This document shows positions 8,384 to 16,063 of a stretch of DNA of 25,360 nucleotides, piece by piece (position 1 is the stretch's first letter; the number at the start of each line of letters is the position of its first letter). Location: positions 1-25,360 of the forward strand of contig CAZTZO010000020.1 of NCBI GenBank assembly GCA_964618075.1. Direction: 5' to 3'. The stretch comes from CAYTMY01 sp964618075. GTDB taxonomy: Bacteria > Bacillota > Clostridia > Eubacteriales > Anaerofustaceae. The notes beneath the pieces are model-generated. The model did no database searches, was not told where the DNA came from, and saw nothing but the letters and a program-made list of their open reading frames with translations. The position numbers were made by a program, and so were the translations under genes.

Positions 8384-9325
8384 ATGAATAAATTTGAATA
8401 TACAAGCGATATAGACGACATGGGCAGAACTGTTGTCGAAAACGCCTTTATAAATCATTACATGCCGAAAGCGCGCGGAGATTATGTAAAGGTATATCTT
8501 TACGGCTTAAAATGTTGCTTTTCCACCGAAGGCAGCAGAACAGATAACGCCGCTATTTCACAGGCTCTCAAGATAAAAGAGGAAGAAGTTGCCAAGGCGT
8601 GGCAGTATTGGGAGGATGAGGGACTTATAACTCTTCAGGAAAATAAAAATTCAACTACATTTTCATTTTGCGGAGTATCGGCCATGCTGTTATCCTCCGG
8701 AGGTATAGCGCCTGCAAAACGTCCTAAGCGTTCAATAGACAAGAAGCTAAAACAAATGTTTTCTCAGATAGAAACAATCCTTGCGCGTCCGCTTTCTCAC
8801 AATGAGCAGCATATAATACTTGACTGGATTGACATTTACCACTTTTCCGCTCAAACCGTGCTGTTGTTGATCGAGGACTGCGTAAAGAGAGAAAAAACAA
8901 CCATACAATATTGGGATACTACGGCAAACGTATATTACGACATGGGGATCACAACATACGATCAGGCGCGGGAGTACATTGATAAAAGGACAGAAAATAA
9001 CAAGCGAAACAAGGAAGTGATGAACTATCTTGGAATGTACGGTCTTCCATCGCAGCCGCAGCGTGATATGCTTGACAAATGGTTTGACGAATATGGAATG
9101 GATATGAAAACGGTTAAAAAGGCGTGTGACGAAACGCTTTCCGCTTCAAAGCCCACCTTTAAATACGTTGATTCCATACTTTTGGCATGGCATGAGGGAA
9201 AACAAACTCCTGAAAATAATACCGGAATAAAAAAGAGTACAGGCAGTAAAAAAACAAGGCTTGAGAATGAGCACAACTATGATGTTGAGCTATTGGAAAA
9301 GGCTCTGTATGAGGATAAAGACTGA
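8384..9325 (+). CDS. dnaD: DnaD-domain primosomal replication protein
   Basis: DNA remodelling and helicase-loading factor of the Firmicutes DnaD/DnaB family, 313 aa. The N-terminal winged-helix-like domain (about 1-100) includes the segment KARGDYVKVYLYGL and AISQALKIKEEEVAKAWQYW. Two DnaB_2-type domains follow: about 125-210, with IILDWIDIYHFSAQTVLLLIE and the YW motif IQYWD, and about 228-290, ending KPTFKYVDSILLAWHEG. The carboxy tail is charged. Start ATG at 8384 follows GGAGATAACG; the in-frame extension to 8339 would begin inside the promoter. It overlaps dnaC by one base (TGATG), so the partners are coupled. Confidence 0.92.
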   Translation: MNKFEYTSDIDDMGRTVVENAFINHYMPKARGDYVKVYLYGLKCCFSTEGSRTDNAAISQALKIKEEEVAKAWQYWEDEGLITLQENKNSTTFSFCGVSAMLLSSGGIAPAKRPKRSIDKKLKQMFSQIETILARPLSHNEQHIILDWIDIYHFSAQTVLLLIEDCVKREKTTIQYWDTTANVYYDMGITTYDQAREYIDKRTENNKRNKEVMNYLGMYGLPSQPQRDMLDKWFDEYGMDMKTVKKACDETLSASKPTFKYVDSILLAWHEGKQTPENNTGIKKSTGSKKTRLENEHNYDVELLEKALYEDKD

Positions 9326-10269
9326 TGGATATATTGGCGCAGGCAAAACGAAAATATGCTATCGATATTCAACTGCATACAAACACATACAACGATATGC
9401 AGCTTTTACTTCGCACGACATCGGAGGGAAAGAAATATTTCGATGAAACGGGTGATTTATGGCTAAAAGCGAATTTGGGGGAGATAAGCGCCGATAAAGC
9501 CGAAAAAGAGTCTCAAAGACTGCTTAAAGAAATCAGTAATTTTATGAAAAACAAGGGTTATCCTTTTTCTTCTCCCGAATATGAGCCTCTTTGCAAAAAA
9601 TGCTCTGATAAAGGCTATATAGACGGAAAGATATGCGCTTGCCTTAAAAAGTATATAGTAGAGGAGTGCTGTTCCGTTTCAAATATAAGCGAAAATATGC
9701 GCGATAACTGCTTTGAAAAATTCGATCTTTCATTATTTACAGATGAAAACAAATCAAAAAGCGAAAATGTGCTTCATCAATGCGAAAACTTTTGCGATAA
9801 TTTTGCTGATTCGTATGAAAATCTAATCTTCGGCGGTAAAACAGGCTCCGGTAAGACTTTTTTTGCGACAAGCATAGCTAAAAGCTTACTTGAAAACGGT
9901 TACAGCGTTCTGTACAAAACGGCATTTTCACTTATGGACGATATTACGCGTTATACCTTAGGTGAATACGAGCGCTCGGTCTATGATTTTATTTTTTCAT
10001 GTGATTTGCTTATAATCGACGATATGGGCACGGAGCGCACCACTGATTTTGCCGAAATGCAGCTATATAATATACTTCAAGAGAGAATGAATTCGCGCCG
10101 CAGTATTATTATAACGACAAATCTGACTGTTGGAGAGATGAAGAGAATTTATACAGAACGAATCATATCTCGTATAGCGGGAGGCTTTAAATGGCTTGAA
10201 ACACAAAACGAGGATATAAGACTCAAACTGAAATTAATGAAAAAACAAAACTCACGGGTAAAGAAATGA
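9325..10269 (+). CDS. dnaC: DnaC/DnaI-type AAA+ helicase loader
   Basis: ATPase that loads the replicative helicase, 314 aa. The N-terminal helical region has a zinc-binding-like cluster C90-x2-C93 and C104-x-C106. The AAA+ core has Walker A GKTGSGKT (171-178), Walker B LLIIDDMG (228-235), a sensor-1-like ITTNLT near 267 and a C-terminal arginine-containing ERIISRI segment. The closest match in kind is the DnaC/DnaI/IstB loader group. Adjacency to dnaD, and the absence of a transposase, favour a chromosomal loader over IstB. It overlaps dnaD by 1 nt and the next gene by 4 nt (ATGA). Confidence 0.93.
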   Translation: MDILAQAKRKYAIDIQLHTNTYNDMQLLLRTTSEGKKYFDETGDLWLKANLGEISADKAEKESQRLLKEISNFMKNKGYPFSSPEYEPLCKKCSDKGYIDGKICACLKKYIVEECCSVSNISENMRDNCFEKFDLSLFTDENKSKSENVLHQCENFCDNFADSYENLIFGGKTGSGKTFFATSIAKSLLENGYSVLYKTAFSLMDDITRYTLGEYERSVYDFIFSCDLLIIDDMGTERTTDFAEMQLYNILQERMNSRRSIIITTNLTVGEMKRIYTERIISRIAGGFKWLETQNEDIRLKLKLMKKQNSRVKK

Positions 10270-11015
10270 ACAATTACAAAAGACTGTATGCAATACAATA
10301 TAAAAAAGCGTCCTCATCACCCTTTTGCAAAAATGAAGCTGAAACACTAAACCATATCTTAAACTTATCGGAAGATAAGCTTGCAAGAGAAGATGAGTAC
10401 AATTCAGCCGAGGACGAAATAAAAATAGCGGTGGAGCTTGACAGGCTTTCTGCACTTAAAAAAGCAGCTTTAGAAAACGGGTATGACGAGCTAAAGAAGG
10501 CTTACGACGAATTATATGCACAGTTATTTGAAAGAAGGGATAACAGTACGTACGAAGAGATAGTAAAAAAAGCCGACGAGCTGGAATCTAATCACGCATT
10601 ACGTCATTATCATTTTAACAATATATTTGTTTCTTATATCAACAGTATAGGGGACGAGCAATATACTTTTGTCAAGGACAGCGTCGTAGCGTCGCTAAAA
10701 GCTCTAAATGAAGAGGGCTATGACTTTTTCAAGCTCGCTGACTTAAAGGAATACAGAGACGCTCTGTTTTTAAACGACGCTCAGTATAAAGAATTCATTG
10801 AATTTGCAAGAAATATAAATGTGATACCATCTGATTTGACTGAGGCGCATAATACCTTGTTCGCACAGACATGGAAGATAATCAAGGATGAAAAGGACAG
10901 GATAAAAAAGCTTGCGCCAGCTGACACTGCGCCAGAAGAAGGCTGTATCGCACTTTGCGGCGAAGAGGGGAAAAGCGGATATGAGTTTATCACGCTAAAG
11001 GTAGACGAAGCATGA
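10266..11015 (+). CDS. Uncharacterised protein in the primosome operon (gene 3)
   Basis: I do not recognise this 249-aa protein. It has no signal peptide, membrane segment or nucleotide-binding motif. Residues 20-115 are mostly charged and helix-forming, consistent with a coiled coil, and include DEYNSAEDEIKIAVELDRL and YDELKKAYDELYAQLFERR. A more mixed segment centred on HYHFNNIF (about 120) follows. The tail is short and less structured, with APADTAPEEG. It starts in an ATGA overlap with dnaC and ends in an ATGA overlap with gene 4, so its synthesis is coupled to the helicase loader. A role in replication or its regulation is inference from context only. Confidence 0.8.
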   Translation: MNNYKRLYAIQYKKASSSPFCKNEAETLNHILNLSEDKLAREDEYNSAEDEIKIAVELDRLSALKKAALENGYDELKKAYDELYAQLFERRDNSTYEEIVKKADELESNHALRHYHFNNIFVSYINSIGDEQYTFVKDSVVASLKALNEEGYDFFKLADLKEYRDALFLNDAQYKEFIEFARNINVIPSDLTEAHNTLFAQTWKIIKDEKDRIKKLAPADTAPEEGCIALCGEEGKSGYEFITLKVDEA

Positions 11016-12217
11016 ATAGTAATAAGGACGATAAATCAAAAAAATTCACCGATATTTTAAAGAAAAACAATTCAGAGGATAAGGCTCTGCAAAAAAACAT
11101 TGACAAGCTGTGCGAAGAGATACACGAAATGTCAAAGGACTTCAACGATATGGGCGAATTCAACAAACAGTTTTTGACAAGCGACCTTTACGGAAAGTAC
11201 ACAAATGCAATTTCGGATATGCTTAAGCAGAATAATACTTTTATCTCGCAGACCGACGCCGCAGAAGCGGACTTGAGAAAGTTTGTGGAAGAACAGAATT
11301 CTGTATTAGAAGGAATTAAAAATGAAGAAAAAGATCCCGATTTAGAAAGTGCGAGCGATGAGAAAAAGAGCTTTTTCGATTTTTACCATGAACAATATGA
11401 TAAATTTATAGACTGCGAGTATCGCAGTGAAGCAAAAGAAATTACCGAGAGAATTTTTAAATTAGAGAAAAACAACAGCGATCCTTTTGAAGGTATGTGC
11501 GCTGTGTATGAGGAAGACCTACCCTTTGAATTAATTAAAAAAGACCATATACAGCTTTTAAAGACGCTTATAAATGGCTCAGATAACATAAGCGACAATT
11601 CCACTCTGCACGAAAAAATGCTGTGCGATGCGTTTGAAAAGTCTGTATGCCAACAACAGGCTGTATATCTTTCGAATAGTCGAAAGAGCGAAGAAGAGGC
11701 TCTTACAAATGAATATACCGCAAAAATGATAATGGCGCAGAAGCTGTCGGTCGCTATTGCCGATTATTACGAGAATAAGCTTGATGTACTTGAGTGGGAA
11801 AGTGATATGACAGCTCAAAACGGATTGAAGGATTTCATAAACGCACGTCGAAGGATAAAAAATATATGCGATTTGATGAAGGAAAAGCTCAGCCTTGATT
11901 TTGACGATATCGCAAATGACGAAAAGATGAAAATATGGTTGCTTTCTCCGGTGCAGCTTGACGAAACGGGAAAGATAAAAAGCTGTTTGCCTCCTAAAAA
12001 TATTGAAGTAATTCGTATTATACTTACTGAAGCATTATCCGATAAGCTGACAAGCGATATTTTAAGAGAGGGCAAAACATATGACTACCGCTTTTCCTCG
12101 CTTGTTGACGATGAAATTGACAGTAAAATAAAAGAAAAATGTGAGGATATAAATAAGGATAATTTATATTTTAAGCATAAGGAAGACATAGACAGATTAT
12201 TGTCGGAGAAAATATAA
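11012..12217 (+). CDS. Uncharacterised acidic helical protein in the primosome operon (gene 4)
   Basis: Unrecognised 401-aa protein that is highly charged, with net acidic patches and predicted long helices, including a probable coiled coil around residues 20-125. It has no membrane segment, no signal peptide, and no catalytic motif I can name. A segment QQAVYLSNSRKSEEEALTN near 215 and RRRIKNICDLMKEKLSLDF near 275 look like helical hairpins. It is last in the four-gene operon, starting by ATGA overlap with gene 3 and ending 19 nt before a strong terminator. It resembles gene 3 in composition. Function unknown. Confidence 0.8.
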   Translation: MNSNKDDKSKKFTDILKKNNSEDKALQKNIDKLCEEIHEMSKDFNDMGEFNKQFLTSDLYGKYTNAISDMLKQNNTFISQTDAAEADLRKFVEEQNSVLEGIKNEEKDPDLESASDEKKSFFDFYHEQYDKFIDCEYRSEAKEITERIFKLEKNNSDPFEGMCAVYEEDLPFELIKKDHIQLLKTLINGSDNISDNSTLHEKMLCDAFEKSVCQQQAVYLSNSRKSEEEALTNEYTAKMIMAQKLSVAIADYYENKLDVLEWESDMTAQNGLKDFINARRRIKNICDLMKEKLSLDFDDIANDEKMKIWLLSPVQLDETGKIKSCLPPKNIEVIRIILTEALSDKLTSDILREGKTYDYRFSSLVDDEIDSKIKEKCEDINKDNLYFKHKEDIDRLLSEKI

Positions 12218-12235
12218 TTGTTTCTCGGAATAAAC

Positions 12236-12271
12236 AAAAAACCGTATTGATATTCAGGATACGGTTTTTTT
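12236..12271 (+). terminator. Intrinsic terminator of the dnaD operon
   Basis: Stem CCGTAT (12242-12247) pairs with ATACGG (12259-12264). It is extended by six A's before and six T's after, with an 11-base loop. The A- and T-runs on both sides mean it could act in both directions. Confidence 0.9.
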
Positions 12272-12293
12272 GTTATAAGAATGAAATTATCTA

Positions 12294-12322
12294 TTGACAA
12301 ACGCAGAGTAAGAGTATATATT
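12294..12322 (+). promoter_or_regulatory. Sigma-A type promoter of the ABC/GntR operon
   Basis: Consensus -35 TTGACA (12294-12299), 17-bp spacer and -10 TATATT (12317-12322). The -10 box is part of the left arm of a palindromic operator. The first gene starts at 12366. Confidence 0.85.
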
Positions 12323-12338
12323 GTGCATATACAATATA
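12317..12338. promoter_or_regulatory. Palindromic operator, probable GntR (YtrA-type) site
   Basis: Perfect 8-bp arms TATATTGT (12317-12324) and ACAATATA (12331-12338) are separated by GCATAT. The left arm covers the -10 box, so binding would block transcription. The operon's own GntR regulator (13872-14237) is the obvious candidate ligand, as in the YtrA subfamily, which is known to autoregulate. Binding is inferred. Confidence 0.65.
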
Positions 12339-12365
12339 CACAATATTCACGAAGGGACATAAAAT

Positions 12366-13243
12366 ATGGAACTGTTGAAGGTAGAGGGTCTTTGCAAGAA
12401 ATATACCGGCTTTGAGCTGAAAAACGTATCCTTTTCCCTTGAAAAAGGTTATATTATGGGCTTTATCGGCAGAAACGGAGCAGGAAAAACAACAACGCTG
12501 AAAAGCATGGTCAATCTTGTTCATCCAAACGGAGGTAAGGTTGAGATATGCGGGATGGATTTTTCAGATAATGAGCTGGAATGTAAAAAAATGTTGCATT
12601 TATGCTCGGCGGGGCAGATTATTACCCGAAGAAAAAGCTTAAAACGATAACAAGCGTAGTCAAAAACTTTTATGACGAATGGAACGATGAAAAATACCGC
12701 GAACTGCTAGAACGCTTTGAGCTTGACGAAAACAAAACAATAGAACAGCTTTCACAGGGTATGAACGTAAAATATGCGCTTGCGCTTGCTCTTTCCCACA
12801 ATGCTAAGCTATTAATACTTGACGAGCCGACAAGCGGACTCGACCCGGTATCGCGAGACGATTTGTTAGAGCTTTTTCAGCAGCTTATCTCTGACGGAGA
12901 GCGCAGCATATTGTTTTCGACTCATATAACGAGCGATCTTGACAAGTGCGCGGATTACATAACGTATATCAAAAAGGGTCAGATAATTGCCTCTGTTGAA
13001 AAGGACGCCTTTATTGAGGGCTACAGACTGGTAAGAGGAAGCAACGATGCGCTCAATGACGACATAAGCCACAAGCTCATCGGTATAAAAAAGAATGCCT
13101 TTGGTTTCAATGCACTTGCCAAAACGGAAATATCCGCTTGTCTGGGGCTTGAAACGGCAAAGGTGGACGTGGAAACAATAATGCTGCATATAGAAAGTGA
13201 GGACTCAGATTATGATGAAGAACCTGCTCAAAAAAGAATATAA
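12366..13243 (+). pseudogene. YtrB-like ABC transporter ATP-binding protein, frameshifted at a 7-A tract
   Basis: ABC ATPase of about 292 aa once the frame is restored. The N-terminal part (12366 to about 12590) has Walker A GRNGAGKT. The second frame (about 12592-13243) carries LGGADYYPKKK, the signature LSQGMNVKY, Walker B LLILDEPTSGLD and the switch His in FSTHI. The frames differ by one base. Adding one A to the seven A's at 12585-12591 gives ECKKNVAFMLGGADYYP, the expected family sequence, so the break is almost certainly a one-base deletion in the homopolymer. It may be an assembly error, a true mutation or a slippage site. RBS GAAGGGA lies upstream. As printed, the first frame ends at 12650 and contains only Walker A. 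Confidence 0.85.
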
Positions 13244-13868
13244 GCTTTCGCTTCATATTACAAGCTATTTATTTTTAGCTTTCGGGCTTATGCTGCTTAT
13301 ACCCAGTTATCCGTATTATGTGGCATTTATGTACATATGTCTTTCGGAGTTTTTCGTATTCCTGTCAGGAAGGGAGAATAAAGACGTTTTCTTTACGTCA
13401 TGTTTGCCGATAAAGAAGTCCGACGCTGTAAAGGCGAGATGTCTTTCGCTTGGATCTATTCAAATATTATCTGTAATCGTGTCGATACCGTTTGCAATAA
13501 TAGGTGCAAAGATCAATCCGAATCCTTCGGGCAATCCTGTCGGGATAGAAGCAAATGTAGCGTTTTATGGATTTGTGTTTATCATGTTTGCTCTGTTTAA
13601 CTTTATTTTTATAACGGGCTTTTACAAGACGGCGTATAAGGTTGGTGTGCCGCTTACTATCGGTGGCATAGCTATAGGATTATATATTATAATCATGGAA
13701 GTCGCAGTGAATGGTGTTGCAATATTGAAAAAATACCTTGACACAACTGTTGCTTATATGCAGATCAAACAGCTTCCCATACTTATCGCGGGCTTGATAA
13801 TATACTTTGCGGTATGGTTTCTTACTTTTAAGATATCCGCCAAAAGGTTTGAGAAGGTTGATGTGTAA
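13212..13868 (+). CDS. ABC-2 type transporter permease
   Basis: Membrane partner of the preceding ATPase, 218 aa, with about six hydrophobic segments: about 15-30, 34-50, 82-98, 117-138, 150-175 and 193-210. It begins MMKNLLKKEYKLS, as in short ABC-2 permeases beside YtrB-type ATPases. Start ATG at 13212 lies inside the end of the ATPase gene, with GAGG (13199-13202) about 9 nt upstream. The in-frame GTG at 13197 has no better site. The overlap of 32 nt implies coupling. The substrate is unknown; YtrA-regulated systems in Firmicutes are often induced by cell-wall-active peptides. Confidence 0.85.
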   Translation: MMKNLLKKEYKLSLHITSYLFLAFGLMLLIPSYPYYVAFMYICLSEFFVFLSGRENKDVFFTSCLPIKKSDAVKARCLSLGSIQILSVIVSIPFAIIGAKINPNPSGNPVGIEANVAFYGFVFIMFALFNFIFITGFYKTAYKVGVPLTIGGIAIGLYIIIMEVAVNGVAILKKYLDTTVAYMQIKQLPILIAGLIIYFAVWFLTFKISAKRFEKVDV

Positions 13869-13871
13869 TAT

Positions 13872-14237
13872 ATGGATATCGTTATTGCCAACGATTCCGA
13901 CAAGCCTATATATAAACAGATATATGAGCAGTTGAGCACTCAGATAATAAACGGCAGTTTAAAAAGCGATGAATGTCTTCCTGCGATACGAACGGTTGCT
14001 TCCGAGCTAAGGATAAGCGTTATTACAGTAAAAAAAGCGTGGGAGGAGCTTGAAAAAAACGGTTTTATATACACGATGGTCGGGAAAGGCTGCTTTGTGG
14101 CTGCGATGCATACAAACCAGCTGAAACAAAAGCAAAGCGATATGGCTCTTGAAAAGCTTAAAGAAGATATATCATATTGCAAGTCGCTGGGGCTTAGCTT
14201 AGAACAATTGCAAAGCTTGGTGAAAGACAATTATTGA
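13872..14237 (+). CDS. GntR-family transcriptional regulator, YtrA type
   Basis: Short regulator of 121 aa. The winged helix-turn-helix at about residues 10-75 shows PIYKQIYEQLSTQIINGSL, then LPAIRTVASELRISVITVKKAWEELEKNGF and the wing KGCFV. The effector domain is only a short helical tail of about 40 residues, the mark of the YtrA subfamily. It is the last gene of the operon, 3 nt after the permease. Its probable target is the palindrome at 12317-12338 over the operon promoter, which would make the operon self-regulated. The stop codon overlaps the terminator stem. Confidence 0.9.
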   Translation: MDIVIANDSDKPIYKQIYEQLSTQIINGSLKSDECLPAIRTVASELRISVITVKKAWEELEKNGFIYTMVGKGCFVAAMHTNQLKQKQSDMALEKLKEDISYCKSLGLSLEQLQSLVKDNY

Positions 14238-14256
14238 GGGCATTTGCCCTCTTTTT
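14236..14256 (+). terminator. Intrinsic terminator of the GntR/ABC operon
   Basis: GAGGGC and GCCCTC form a 6-bp stem with loop ATTT, followed by TTTTT. It starts within the gntR stop codon. Confidence 0.9.
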
Positions 14257-14284
14257 ATATACCTGACGGTATAAAGCATAAGTA

Positions 14285-14293
14285 TGCTATAAT
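14285..14293 (+). promoter_or_regulatory. Extended -10 promoter of bceRS
   Basis: TATAAT at 14288-14293 is preceded by TGC, the same extended -10 form as at the dnaD promoter. The -35 region is poor (CTGACG about 19 bp upstream). The bceR start is 26 bases downstream of the -10 start-proximal edge. Confidence 0.6.
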
Positions 14294-14318
14294 ATAAAAA
14301 AATTAAACGGATAAGCTT

Positions 14319-14993
14319 ATGTATACAATTTTTATAATTGAAGATGATAAAACGATTGCTTCTTTGGTATCTGACAATTTGATAAAATGGGGTTTTGAGT
14401 GTTGTTGCACGTCGGACTTTTCTAAAGTTGAGGAGGAATTTACCGATTCTAAGGCGAACCTCGTATTGATGGATATCTCGCTACCGTTTTTTAACGGCTT
14501 TTATTGGTGCGAAAAAATAAGAAAGCAAAGCAGCGTACCGATAATATTCCTATCCTCACGAAATGAAAATATGGATATAGTTATGGCAATGAACATGGGC
14601 GCCGATGATTACGTAACTAAGCCCTTTTCCATGGAGGTTTTAATAGCAAAGATTAACGCTCTTTTAAGGAGGGCATACAGCTATACGGATGAAATGGAGG
14701 TATTACAGGCTCAGGGAGCTTTGTTGAATCTCGGAGACATGAGCTTGGTATATAAAGAGAATAAATTAGAGCTTACAAAGAATGAACAGCGAATCCTAAA
14801 AACGCTTATATCAAGAAAAAACAATGTCGTCAGCCGTGACGAGCTGATAAGGGAGCTGTGGGACACTGAAAGCTTTATTGATGACAATACACTTACCGTC
14901 AATATCAACAGACTTCGTTCAAAGCTATCCGACATCGGTTTGGAGGGCTTTATAAAAACGAAAAAAGGAGCGGGGTATCTAGTAGATGATTAA
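14319..14993 (+). CDS. bceR: OmpR-family response regulator, BceR type
   Basis: DNA-binding response regulator, 224 aa. Receiver domain (1-115): acidic pocket E8, D9, D10, phosphoacceptor D52 in LVLMDISLP and conserved K101 in DDYVTKPFS. The C-terminal winged helix (about 130-224) carries LTKNEQRILKTLISRKNNVV, the recognition helix in TLTVNINRLRSKL and the hairpin TKKGAGYLV. It overlaps the histidine kinase by 8 nt (ATGATTAA). With bceS and bceAB it makes a complete Bce module, which senses and resists cell-wall peptides. The likely binding site is the perfect box at 15952-15973. Confidence 0.93.
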   Translation: MYTIFIIEDDKTIASLVSDNLIKWGFECCCTSDFSKVEEEFTDSKANLVLMDISLPFFNGFYWCEKIRKQSSVPIIFLSSRNENMDIVMAMNMGADDYVTKPFSMEVLIAKINALLRRAYSYTDEMEVLQAQGALLNLGDMSLVYKENKLELTKNEQRILKTLISRKNNVVSRDELIRELWDTESFIDDNTLTVNINRLRSKLSDIGLEGFIKTKKGAGYLVDD

Positions 14994-15963
14994 GAAATAC
15001 CTCGTATACAGAAAATATGCGCTTGTATTGTCGCTTATCGTATTTATTGTATCATTTTCGCTTATGATGCTAAGCTCTTTAGGCAGAGTGAATGCATTTT
15101 ATGCGATTATATTATACTTAATTGTATTATTTTGTTGTTGTGCCTTTGATTATGTTCGTTTTAAAAATAAAACAGAAGTACTTAAAGATTTAATGGATAA
15201 TATATCCTTTGTATGCAATGCGTTTCCTCCCGCTTCAAATATAATCGAGGGTGATTATCAAAAGATGATAAGTGATATATACAAGATACTCAATGAAGAA
15301 AATGCGGCATCTCAGCTAAGCTATTCTATGCAGCTTGAATACTACACTATGTGGCTCCACCAGATAAAGACTCCGATATCCGCAATGAAGCTTGCACTGG
15401 AAAGCGATATGCCTTCAAAGGAGGTTTGTTCACAGGAGCTTTTTAAAATTGAGCAATACGTTCAGATGGCGCTTCATTATGTCAGAATGCAAAGTATATC
15501 ATCGGATTTGGTGATTGAACAGTGTAAGATAGACGAAATAATCGTCAGCTGTATAAAAAAATATGCACCGTTATTTATATATAAGGGACTTGGAATTGAT
15601 TTTGACAGAAGTAATATTGTTGTAAACACAGACAGTAAATGGTTTGCTTTTATATTGGAGCAGCTTCTTTCAAACGCCGTGAAATACACCGAAAAAGGCG
15701 GTCTTCACATATATTTTGATGATAAACGCCTGATAATTAAGGACAGCGGCATAGGGATAAGAAGCGAGGATATCAAACGCATCTTTGAAAAGGGTTATAC
15801 CGGATATAACGGCAGACTTGACAAAAAAGCAAGCGGTCTTGGATTATATATGGCAAATACGGTAGCAAAAGAGCTAAATGTTACCATAGAGCTTTTTTCC
15901 GAAAATATGAACGGGACAAAGGCAGTAATAGATATTTCCAAAATAATACGTATTCTTACATAA
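14986..15963 (+). CDS. bceS: Intramembrane-sensing histidine kinase, BceS type
   Basis: Sensor kinase of 325 aa. Two adjacent membrane helices (about 12-32 and 37-54) have almost no extracellular loop, the mark of kinases that sense through a BceAB transporter rather than directly. The dimerisation/phosphoacceptor helix contains WLHQIKTPISAMKL with H125. The ATPase domain has the N-box LEQLLSNAVKY, G1 DSGIGI, the F-box-like FEKGYTG and G2 ASGLGLYMAN. Its start overlaps bceR by 8 nt. Its stop codon lies inside the BceR-type palindrome that precedes bceA. Confidence 0.93.
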   Translation: MIKKYLVYRKYALVLSLIVFIVSFSLMMLSSLGRVNAFYAIILYLIVLFCCCAFDYVRFKNKTEVLKDLMDNISFVCNAFPPASNIIEGDYQKMISDIYKILNEENAASQLSYSMQLEYYTMWLHQIKTPISAMKLALESDMPSKEVCSQELFKIEQYVQMALHYVRMQSISSDLVIEQCKIDEIIVSCIKKYAPLFIYKGLGIDFDRSNIVVNTDSKWFAFILEQLLSNAVKYTEKGGLHIYFDDKRLIIKDSGIGIRSEDIKRIFEKGYTGYNGRLDKKASGLGLYMANTVAKELNVTIELFSENMNGTKAVIDISKIIRILT

Positions 15964-15973
15964 GTGTAAGAAT
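15952..15973. promoter_or_regulatory. BceR-type binding site upstream of bceAB
   Basis: Perfect 9-bp arms ATTCTTACA (15952-15960) and TGTAAGAAT (15965-15973) are separated by TAAG. The core TTACA-N4-TGTAA fits the Bacillus BceR consensus TNACA-N4-TGTAA exactly. It spans the bceS stop codon and lies about 50-75 bp upstream of the bceA -10 box. A further TGTAA half-site is at 15986-15990, inside the terminator stem. Confidence 0.75.
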
Positions 15974-15974
15974 T

Positions 15975-16022
15975 AAAAGAGGTATTGTAAGCCAAAGCTA
16001 TGGCAGACAATACCTCTTTTTT
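15975..16022 (+). terminator. Intrinsic terminator between bceRS and bceAB
   Basis: Perfect 14-bp stem: AAAAGAGGTATTGT (15975-15988) with ACAATACCTCTTTT (16007-16020). A small inner GCC/GGC stem sits in the loop and T's follow. It separates the regulator genes from the transporter genes, so bceAB needs its own promoter. Confidence 0.9.
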
Positions 16023-16024
16023 AA

Positions 16025-16030
16025 TATAAT
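16025..16030 (+). promoter_or_regulatory. -10 box of the bceAB promoter
   Basis: TATAAT immediately after the terminator T-run, 34 bases before the bceA start. No recognisable -35 is found at 16-18 bp, where the terminator's right arm lies. That fits a promoter that depends on the activator bound at 15952-15973. Confidence 0.55.
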
Positions 16031-16063
16031 GACGCTGCTTAAGAAATAATAAGGAGAATAATT

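Noticed and set aside
12584..12593. Programmed -1 ribosomal frameshift in the ABC ATPase gene
   Set aside because: The zero-frame codons are AAA AAA ATG preceded by T, which is not a good X-XXY-YYZ heptamer, and no downstream stimulatory hairpin is evident. A missing A is simpler.
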